Positions 7,095 through 13,081 of a DNA stretch of 13,081 nucleotides are shown here, in pieces. The notes below the pieces were generated by a model. The model searched no databases. It had not been told where the DNA came from and saw nothing but the letters and a program-made list of their open reading frames with translations. The DNA is from a bacterium (lineage in GTDB: Bacteria; Krumholzibacteriota; Krumholzibacteriia; WVZY01). The DNA is taken from positions 1 through 13,081 of the forward strand of contig JAPUJU010000065.1 in assembly GCA_027296025.1 (NCBI GenBank), in the 5' to 3' direction. The translations under genes and the position numbers were made by a program. Every line of letters starts with the position of its first letter. Position 1 is the first letter of the stretch.

Positions 7095-9611
7095 ATGAAA
7101 TTCCGCACACGCATACTACCGATCGCGCTCGCGTGGACCTTCGCCATCGTGATGTTCACGATCGTCGGGCGTTCCTCCGCACAGGAAGCGACGACGACGG
7201 ACGAAACCAGGCCGCCGCCGGAACCCACCGAAGAAAGACCGGAACCGATTCCGGCCGCCGAGGTTCCGAACAGGGCTGTTGAAGTCCTGAAGATCCTCCA
7301 AGATATCGAAACGAAAATAGCCCCCAGGGCTACAGAACAGCAGATTCGGGCCGAACTTCCGAGTCTGATCTTAGCCGTCGACTCGCTCGGCCAGGACACG
7401 GTCGGTGTCGCCGTCGAAGATCTGGGACGCCAGCTCGTCCAGGACATCCACCAGGGATGGTTGCGTCACAAAGCGCAGGTTGATTCCTGGGAGTCTGCGA
7501 TGCGCGGCCGCACCCAGGACCTCGAGGACTACAGGGATGAACTTCGAGAGATGAGCGCGGTCTGGAAAGTGACACTGGAGACGGCCCTGGCGGACAGTGC
7601 CCCCGAGGTTCTTGTCGAGCGGATCGAGTTGATGCTTGCAGATATCGGAGCTGGGGAAAAAGTACTCGTGGATCGGATGGGCGAACTGATCGCTCTTCAA
7701 TCGAAGCTGACAGACGAAAAGATAAGGATTACGGGCGCACTCGCATGGGTAGAGGCGCGACGGGCAGCGGTCGAGGACCGTGTTTTCCAGCGCGAAAGTT
7801 CGCCAATCTGGCGAGTGCGGGACGACGTGGATACGGAGACGTGGGAGCGGGCGCTCAAACTGTGGACCCGTCACGCAGATGCCATCGCTGGATATGTGAG
7901 CGGCGTCCCGGCGGGTCTGATAATCCAGTTTATTGTATTTGTGCTCCTGACGGTTTTCATTGGGATACTTCAACATCGGAGCAAACGGTTGATCAAGGAG
8001 GATCACTCCGTCTCGGACTCGATCCAGGTCCTTTCATACCCGGCCGCCGCTTCTGCACTGCTCGTCCTTCTTTTTTCCGATGTTTTTCACCTGCAACCAC
8101 CCGTCGTTTTTCTGGATCTGACGGATATGCTGACCGTTGTCCCGCTGCTGGTCATACTGGCCCGCCTGACCAACAAACGGTATCACGGGGCGATTTTCGC
8201 CACCGGTTTTCTGTATGTGTTTCATAAGCTTTACAGCGTATCGAGCCAGGAGACGGTCCTTGCTCGCCTGATCCTTCTTACCGTTTCGGCGGGCGGTATC
8301 GCCGTTCTTCTCCGGATACTGTCGGTAGCCCGGAAGGAAGGACAGCATGTTCTTGCCGTCCGCGCGCTTCTTACGATGGTCAAGTTGGGTCTCGCATTAC
8401 TTGGTATCGCTTTTCTTGCGAATGTATGGGGAAGTGTACGCCTGGCCGCGCTGCTGACGTTGGGTACATACAATACGATCTTCGGGGGCGCGCTCCTGTA
8501 CCTCGTTGTGCGTGTTCTGTCCGGTATCATTACGCTTTCGTTCAAGACACGCACTCTTCAGATCTCTCGCATTGTGCGGATGCACTCGGATGTTGTCGCG
8601 GCCCGGACCATTCGGTTACTCCAGGTCGCCGGCGTCGTCGTGTGGGTGGGGTACATACTCAAAGTTTTCTCGGTTCGATCGGATGTTGTCGGCGGTCTTA
8701 CCGCTGTGTTTGATGCGTCGTGGAAGTTGGGTGCATTGGAGATCTCCGTCGGGTCGATCATTACATTTTTTGTCACGATCTACCTGGCGCTTTTGCTCTC
8801 CCGACTGATTCGCTTTACGCTCAACGAAGAAATCCTGCCCAGAATCGCGTTACCGCGGGGTGTTGCGGGCGCAATGACCAAGATCCTGCATTATCTGATC
8901 GTGACGGCCGGTTTCTTCATTGCGTTGACCGCGTCTGGATTCGACCTGGGCAGAGTCGCAATTGTTGCCGGGGCACTCAGCGTCGGCATCGGTTTCGGGT
9001 TGCAGTCGGTGGTGAACAACTTTGTATCCGGGCTCATTCTGCTGCTCGAACGGCCCATCGGAGTGGGTGACACGATCGAACTCGGTACGCTGAAGGGGCG
9101 CGTCCGTCGCATCGGTATCCGCTCGAGCATCATCAAGACGTTTGACGGGGCAGAGGTCATTGTACCCAATGCGGATCTGATCTCCCGCGAGGTGACGAAC
9201 TGGACGATGTCAGACAGAAACCGGCGCATTGAGATCACGGTCGGAGTTGCTTACGGCACGGATCCAAACAAGGTGCTGGAAATCCTCAGGGGAATCGCGG
9301 AGAAAAATAAGGGCATCCTCGATTTCCCGGAACCTATGGTGCTGTTCCTTGGTTTTGGGGAAAGCTCCCTCGACTTCTCTCTTCGTGCCTGGACGGCACG
9401 GTTCGATGGGTGGCTGGCGCTGTCCAGCGAAATGACTCTGCAGGTTCACGACGCGTTGAAGGGAGCTGGTATCGAAATTCCGTTTCCGCAAAGGGATCTG
9501 CACCTGCGGTCGATTGACGAGGGAGCGAGTGCGGCTATCGAGGGAAAAAAGAGAGCGAGACCACCGACACCCCGCAAAAATCCGGCGGACGACGCGAGTC
9601 CCACCCCCTGA
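7095..9611 (+). CDS. Large MscS-family mechanosensitive channel (MscK/YbdG-like architecture)
   Basis: 838 residues. The ATG at 7095 is chosen because a signal peptide begins there (MKFRTRILPI..., cleavage near SSA-Q30); the frame stays open further up but codes an unlikely leader, and the Shine-Dalgarno is weak. After a Pro/Glu-rich stretch (38-58), residues about 59-265 are a charged, helical, coiled-coil-prone periplasmic domain. About ten membrane segments follow (from about 271 to 650). The last is the pore helix, with GIGFGLQSVVNNFVSG (631-646). The MscS beta domain follows: ERPIGVGDTIELGTLKGRVRRIGIRSS, then VPNADLISREVTNW (690-703), and an alpha/beta C-terminal domain to about 800. A basic, Pro-rich tail ends the protein. 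Such channels open under membrane tension to release solutes on hypo-osmotic shock; long paralogues may be gated by other cues. It converges on nhaA with a 12-bp gap. Confidence 0.93.
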   Translation: MKFRTRILPIALAWTFAIVMFTIVGRSSAQEATTTDETRPPPEPTEERPEPIPAAEVPNRAVEVLKILQDIETKIAPRATEQQIRAELPSLILAVDSLGQDTVGVAVEDLGRQLVQDIHQGWLRHKAQVDSWESAMRGRTQDLEDYRDELREMSAVWKVTLETALADSAPEVLVERIELMLADIGAGEKVLVDRMGELIALQSKLTDEKIRITGALAWVEARRAAVEDRVFQRESSPIWRVRDDVDTETWERALKLWTRHADAIAGYVSGVPAGLIIQFIVFVLLTVFIGILQHRSKRLIKEDHSVSDSIQVLSYPAAASALLVLLFSDVFHLQPPVVFLDLTDMLTVVPLLVILARLTNKRYHGAIFATGFLYVFHKLYSVSSQETVLARLILLTVSAGGIAVLLRILSVARKEGQHVLAVRALLTMVKLGLALLGIAFLANVWGSVRLAALLTLGTYNTIFGGALLYLVVRVLSGIITLSFKTRTLQISRIVRMHSDVVAARTIRLLQVAGVVVWVGYILKVFSVRSDVVGGLTAVFDASWKLGALEISVGSIITFFVTIYLALLLSRLIRFTLNEEILPRIALPRGVAGAMTKILHYLIVTAGFFIALTASGFDLGRVAIVAGALSVGIGFGLQSVVNNFVSGLILLLERPIGVGDTIELGTLKGRVRRIGIRSSIIKTFDGAEVIVPNADLISREVTNWTMSDRNRRIEITVGVAYGTDPNKVLEILRGIAEKNKGILDFPEPMVLFLGFGESSLDFSLRAWTARFDGWLALSSEMTLQVHDALKGAGIEIPFPQRDLHLRSIDEGASAAIEGKKRARPPTPRKNPADDASPTP

Positions 9612-9623
9612 CCGGCACTCCGA
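9612..9623. other. 12-bp convergent junction between MscS-family gene and nhaA
   Basis: The two stop codons face each other 12 bp apart. No hairpin or T-run fits in this space, so transcripts from one gene probably run into the 3' end of the other. Confidence 0.5.
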
Positions 9624-10958
9624 TCAGCTTTCCGCGGGCGCCTCCCGCGGCAGGACACGGCCGAGGACGATGTAACCCGCGACTCCGGCAATCAGCGAGG
9701 CGACCAGAATTGCGATCTTCGCATCTTCAAGTGTATTCGCATCTTTGAATGCAAGCTCACCGATAAAGATCGACATCGTAAACCCGACCCCTGCCAGGCA
9801 ACTCGCTCCCCAGAGTTGTTTCCATGAGACACCGCTCGGCAGCGCACCACCCCCGATTCGAACGGCCAGGAAACTGAACAGTGTAATGCCGATCTGTTTC
9901 CCGATGAAGAGCCCGAAGATAACTCCGAGGCCTACCGGGGAGAAGAGGGCGCCGAGGCTGTCCCCCCCGAGCGGGACTCCCGCCTTGAACAGCGCGAACA
10001 ACGGCAGAATTAGAAACGCCTGAACGGGGTGCAGCTGGTGCTCGAGGCTGATCCCGGCTGGCCGCATGTCTTCGACGGCAAGGTACATGTCATCGAGAGC
10101 GGCCATCTGCGCCTTGTCGTCGACCATGCTGTCGCGGGACAAGTCTGCGTTCTCCAGTTCAGAAAGGCGCTTGCGGGTTCGTTCCAGGAACTCGTTCGGG
10201 CTGATCGTTGCCCGGACGGGTACCAGCATGGCGACGAGCACGCCCGCGACCGTCGCATGAACGCCGGAGGCCAGGACGCCTGTCCATGCACCGATCGCAA
10301 GAAGAATGTAGATCCACGTCTGTCGAATGCCGAGCCTGTTGGCCACGGCGAGCAGCGTCAGAAAAATCCCTGCGAAGACGAGCGCCCCGCCCGAAATGTT
10401 TTCCGTATAGAAAATTGCAATCACCATGATGGCGCCGAGATCGTCTGCGATTGCCAGCGCGGCGAGAAAAACCTTGAGACCGATCGGAACGCGTCTGCCG
10501 AAAAGCGACAGAATGCCCAACGCGAAAGCGATATCTGTCGCCATGGGGACACCCCACCCGTTGATGTCGTCGCCGCCGAAATTGAAGAAAACGTATACGA
10601 GCGCCGGCGCGATCATTCCGCCGAGTGCGGCGCCGACCGGCAACACGGCTTGTCTTGCCGAAGAAAGCTGCCCCACGACCAGCTCCCGCTTGATCTCGAG
10701 CCCGACGACGAAAAAGAAAATGACCATCAATCCGTCGGCAACCCAGTGCCCCAGCGACATCTTGAACGTGACTGAGCCCCAACTCACTCCGATGTAGGTA
10801 TTCACGAGATCGAAGTAGCTGTCCGACCACGGGGAGTTCGCCCAGAAGAGTGCGACGAGCGTGCTCGAGAGCAACACGATGGCGCCGGAGCTTTCCGAAT
10901 GGAAAAACTCTTTGAACATCGTCATCCTGTTGGCGGTTGATGGAGTCGGCGTGCTCAT
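9624..10958 (-). CDS. nhaA: Na+/H+ antiporter NhaA
   Basis: 444 residues with the NhaA fold throughout. It exchanges cytoplasmic Na+ (or Li+) for external H+ at the inner membrane. Key positions by comparison with E. coli: MATDIAFALG (D142, matching D133), ALAIADDLGA (D172/D173, matching the ion-binding D163/D164), GVHATVAGV (H234, matching pH-sensor H225) and FIGKQIGI (K354, matching K300). GLEIKRELVVG (86-96) is another family hallmark. It is longer than the E. coli protein (388 residues), mainly because of an acidic cytoplasmic loop at about 252-310; a loop this size is common in a subset of bacterial NhaAs. PLFALFKAGV (319-328) has Lys where E. coli has Asn. The ATG at 10958 has a strong GGAGG (10966-10970) 7 nt upstream. 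It lies 27 bp after the MgtC-like gene, same strand, so probably one operon. Confidence 0.97.
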   Translation of the reverse strand: MSTPTPSTANRMTMFKEFFHSESSGAIVLLSSTLVALFWANSPWSDSYFDLVNTYIGVSWGSVTFKMSLGHWVADGLMVIFFFVVGLEIKRELVVGQLSSARQAVLPVGAALGGMIAPALVYVFFNFGGDDINGWGVPMATDIAFALGILSLFGRRVPIGLKVFLAALAIADDLGAIMVIAIFYTENISGGALVFAGIFLTLLAVANRLGIRQTWIYILLAIGAWTGVLASGVHATVAGVLVAMLVPVRATISPNEFLERTRKRLSELENADLSRDSMVDDKAQMAALDDMYLAVEDMRPAGISLEHQLHPVQAFLILPLFALFKAGVPLGGDSLGALFSPVGLGVIFGLFIGKQIGITLFSFLAVRIGGGALPSGVSWKQLWGASCLAGVGFTMSIFIGELAFKDANTLEDAKIAILVASLIAGVAGYIVLGRVLPREAPAES

Positions 10959-10965
10959 CGAAGGG

Positions 10966-10970
10966 CCTCC
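10966..10970 (-). promoter_or_regulatory. Strong ribosome binding site of nhaA
   Basis: GGAGG on the minus strand, 7 nt before the nhaA ATG and inside the 27-bp gap after the MgtC-like gene. It fixes the start and suggests strong independent translation within the shared transcript. Confidence 0.8.
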
Positions 10971-10985
10971 GGTATTGACAGGTTC

Positions 10986-12521
10986 CTACAGCACGTCGAA
11001 GAAGAAGAACATGGCGGCGACACCCGTCGTCACGATAGTCAGGAATGGAATCAGCAGAGCTTTGAAAAGGCCCCGGTTGCCAACTGCAAGGACGATAAAT
11101 AGTTTCATAATCGTATTTGCGATGGCGCCGAGAACAAAGTTGAAGCCAGCCCAGTCAAGCGTAATCAAACCGGCCTGCTGCGCGTCACTCACCGAAAAGG
11201 CAATCGCATCGGCGCCCGATAGACCGCTCAGGAGCGACACGAGAGGCAGCCACCCGTCACCGAGGTAGTCGATCGCAAGCCGGGTCGCCATAAGCGTGAC
11301 AGCGAAGATCAGCGCGAACGAGAGGGCCGCCTTCATGCTGAACGGGTTCTCCAGCTTCAAGGACTCCGATCTGGCCTGTTCGTCGCTCGAGCGGCGAAGT
11401 GCAACGAAAGCGACAAGGACGCCGACGCCGGCCATGATCATCATCGGTGCTGCGGCAATCTTCATGAGATCCAGGTTAACCACCGAGATCTGAACCAGCA
11501 GGCGCGGAAACATGACCGCTGAAGCCAACACCACGGCCACCGAGAAGTGACGGTTCCACCTCGGCGCCTCCTTGCTCCTTCTAGCGAAAATGACCGTCGT
11601 CACCGTACTCGAGGCGAGCCCGCCGATTACACCCGTCAAAGCCGTACTCGCTCTGCCGCCGATCGTTTTGGATAACACGTAGCCGATGAAACTGATGAAA
11701 GACACAAGAACGACGATCAACCACGCCCGGTAGGGGCGGATGGCCTCGGCCATCACGCTCAGGAACTGGATCCCGAGTCCCGACCGAACGACTTCGTCGA
11801 CCTGCAGCCTGTCGATGTTCTCCCCTTCGTAGGTTGCCCAGACATTAAAGGCGTTGGCCCTGCGAACCGTCAGCGTGCCGATCGGTCGTCCTCCGGTCTC
11901 GTAGATATCGATGACCTGTTGCGACTCGAATCGTCGGCCGGGCGTGAGCTCGACGACGACTTCACGCGTTTCGACGGTTACCTCGTTGACTGTACCCATG
12001 GGGAACGTCAAAAAATGACTGAGAGGTTCCCGTGGCAGAATCGGGAGGATGATAAAGGTGATCACCAGGAGCTTGAGGACGGCCGTAAACTCAAACGCCT
12101 GCACACCCTTACGAAAATCGTGGAGCCGCCGCTTGTAGGAAAGGACACCTACGATAACAATCGCTGTCGCGACAGCGAGACTCGGCGCGCCCTTGAAGAC
12201 GAGAACGCCAAGAAAGAACGTCAGGATTGCGGCGACCTCGGTCGTCTGGCCGAGATCCTCACCGTGCGCACGCACGTTGAGCCAGTAACCCGAAAGCATG
12301 AGCCCCGCGAATCCGGCGAACGCGGCAACGATCAGCCACGCGTTGCCGAACGTATCTGCGGCGAATGCGCTGATGGCTCCGAGAAGGGATACGAGGATGA
12401 AGTCGCGCAGACCCGTGTGTTGGTGACGGGTTCTCATCTCGCGTTCCAGCCCGATGAGGAAACCGATCAGCGTCGCGAGCGCGAACTTAAAAAATATTTC
12501 AACAAACAGAATGTCCTGCAC
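10986..12521 (-). CDS. MgtC/SapB-DUF4010 family membrane protein with inserted soluble domain
   Basis: 511 residues starting at GTG (12519-12521). An in-frame stop lies a few codons upstream and the next Met (29) falls after the first membrane helix, so GTG is required. Residues 1-140 match the MgtC/SapB transmembrane domain, with ATLIGFLIGLERE (16-28) as hallmark. The C-terminal part (about 262-511) is DUF4010-like: YRAWLIVVLVSFISFIGYVLSK (264-285), GVIGGLASSTVTT (297-309) and a run of hydrophobic helices ending FFFFDVL. Proteins of this pair that I know are nearer 420 residues. The difference is a hydrophilic, beta-rich insert at about 165-260 between two membrane helices. MgtC proteins are linked to low-Mg2+ survival and regulation of ATP synthase or ion homeostasis; the role of MgtC-DUF4010 proteins is not settled. 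The gene leads the operon with nhaA. Confidence 0.88.
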   Translation of the reverse strand: MQDILFVEIFFKFALATLIGFLIGLEREMRTRHQHTGLRDFILVSLLGAISAFAADTFGNAWLIVAAFAGFAGLMLSGYWLNVRAHGEDLGQTTEVAAILTFFLGVLVFKGAPSLAVATAIVIVGVLSYKRRLHDFRKGVQAFEFTAVLKLLVITFIILPILPREPLSHFLTFPMGTVNEVTVETREVVVELTPGRRFESQQVIDIYETGGRPIGTLTVRRANAFNVWATYEGENIDRLQVDEVVRSGLGIQFLSVMAEAIRPYRAWLIVVLVSFISFIGYVLSKTIGGRASTALTGVIGGLASSTVTTVIFARRSKEAPRWNRHFSVAVVLASAVMFPRLLVQISVVNLDLMKIAAAPMMIMAGVGVLVAFVALRRSSDEQARSESLKLENPFSMKAALSFALIFAVTLMATRLAIDYLGDGWLPLVSLLSGLSGADAIAFSVSDAQQAGLITLDWAGFNFVLGAIANTIMKLFIVLAVGNRGLFKALLIPFLTIVTTGVAAMFFFFDVL

Positions 12522-12527
12522 CGAAAG

Positions 12528-12532
12528 CTCCC
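12528..12532 (-). promoter_or_regulatory. Ribosome binding site supporting the GTG start of the MgtC-like gene
   Basis: GGGAG on the minus strand (within GGTGGGAG), 6 nt before GTG 12521. It decides the start, as no ATG is available before the first membrane helix. Confidence 0.65.
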
Positions 12533-12683
12533 ACCGTGTTCAGGCCGACTCCCCGCAGACTACACCAGCGCCTCAGATCATGTGAAGGAGTTTTAGAAGT
12601 CGCACCAGGCCCGCACACTGAAGGCGCTGAGCATCTGTCGAGAATCACCGCGGGCGCCAGTCTTGTTCGCCATCCAGCGATTT

Positions 12684-12712
12684 TTGACACTCGCTCGGGG
12701 ATGAGATACACT
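12684..12712 (+). promoter_or_regulatory. Sigma70-type promoter of the DUF4136 lipoprotein gene
   Basis: A perfect TTGACA (12684-12689), a 17-bp spacer, then TACACT (12707-12712). Transcription would start near 12719, about 43 nt before the ATG. Two small inverted repeats sit here: ATGAG/CTCAT (12701-12705 and 12711-12715) flanking most of the -10, and TCATT-g-AATGA (12712-12722) over the expected start site. They share bases, so at most one can form at a time; either could be an operator. The 240-bp divergent gap (12522-12761) shows no clear promoter for the opposite operon. Confidence 0.65.
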
Positions 12713-12761
12713 CATTGAATGATGGGCTTGGATGATCGGTTTATCGGGAAGGCTGAATGTG

Positions 12762-13081
12762 ATGGTTCGATACGCAATTCTGTCGATTCTGGTGGCGGCT
12801 CTGGCTTTCGGGTGTGCGTCGTCGTTCGAGGTGCATCGCGACTGGGATCGGGACGCTGATTTCACGCAGTACCAGACGTTCAGCTGGCTCGAGCGGGAAA
12901 CCCCGAAAGCAGGAAGCGCGCGGGTTGCGCAGCGCAGAAACCCCCTGCTCGAAAAGCGAATCAAGAGTGCGGTCGAGGGCCAACTGATGGGCAAGGGTCT
13001 GGTTCGCATCGAGGGCACCGCCGACCTCATCGTTGTTTACCACACAGGGCGTGAAGACAAGATCGACATATCAGACTACGG
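12762..13081 (+). CDS. DUF4136 family lipoprotein, N-terminal part (3' end outside window)
   Basis: 106 complete codons are visible and the frame is still open at the window end. ATG 12762 has GGGAAGG 9 nt upstream; a GTG directly before it is an alternative. The protein starts with a short lipoprotein signal: MVRYAI, a hydrophobic core, and AFGC with Cys18. Phe at -2 is tolerated but not the favourite. The mature part matches DUF4136: DWDRDADFTQYQTFSW (27-42), then NPLLEKRIKSAVEGQLMGKGL, then a TADLIVVYH segment, the order usual in this family. DUF4136 proteins are small envelope lipoproteins of unknown function, common in Gram-negative bacteria. Its own promoter suggests it is independent of the divergent MgtC-like/nhaA operon. 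Confidence 0.85.
   Translation, partial: MVRYAILSILVAALAFGCASSFEVHRDWDRDADFTQYQTFSWLERETPKAGSARVAQRRNPLLEKRIKSAVEGQLMGKGLVRIEGTADLIVVYHTGREDKIDISDY

Noticed and set aside
10029..10775. 248-codon plus-strand frame opposite nhaA
   Set aside because: It is highly charged with no recognisable domain, and nhaA on the other strand is certain.
11919..12596. 225-codon plus-strand frame opposite the MgtC-like gene
   Set aside because: It is very charged and low in hydrophobics, typical of the antisense of a membrane-protein gene.

Overview
The window looks like chromosomal DNA of a Gram-negative (diderm) bacterium of moderately high GC. Two lipoprotein signal sequences, a FadL-like outer-membrane barrel, Sec signal peptides and sigma70-type promoters (one is TTGACA-17-TACACT) support this. 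The promoter type argues against typical Bacteroidota. I cannot name the phylum from sequence alone; a deltaproteobacterial or FCB-type lineage would fit. No RNA genes, mobile elements, CRISPR or long repeats were seen.

Left block (2-6214, all +): the 3' end of an endonuclease/exonuclease/phosphatase (EEP) enzyme, then a 121-bp gap with a promoter overlapping a perfect AT-rich inverted repeat. After it comes a tight three-gene run (gaps of 19 and 28 bp). These encode a lipoprotein metallophosphoesterase, a FadL-like outer-membrane barrel, and a 1008-residue exported protein that I read as a phospholipase D (PLD) superfamily enzyme with two HKD-type sites. The PLD protein begins with a beta-strand-rich segment that resembles a small outer-membrane barrel. 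Together the three look like an envelope phosphoester/phospholipid system: PLD cleaves head groups, the phosphatase removes phosphate, and the FadL-like channel moves hydrophobic product. This functional link is inference. It is the most interesting part of the window.

Middle (6256-9611): a nickel/cobalt-type transporter (-) with a histidine-rich loop, transcribed divergently from a large MscS-family mechanosensitive channel (+) across a 143-bp shared intergenic region.

Right (9624-12521, all -): a two-gene operon of an MgtC/SapB-DUF4010 membrane protein (GTG start, with an extra soluble insert) followed by the Na+/H+ antiporter nhaA. nhaA converges on the MscS gene with only 12 bp between stop codons. 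MscS, NhaA, MgtC-like and Ni/Co transport make this an ion and osmotic homeostasis neighbourhood. The window ends in the start of a DUF4136 lipoprotein gene (+) with a good sigma70 promoter.
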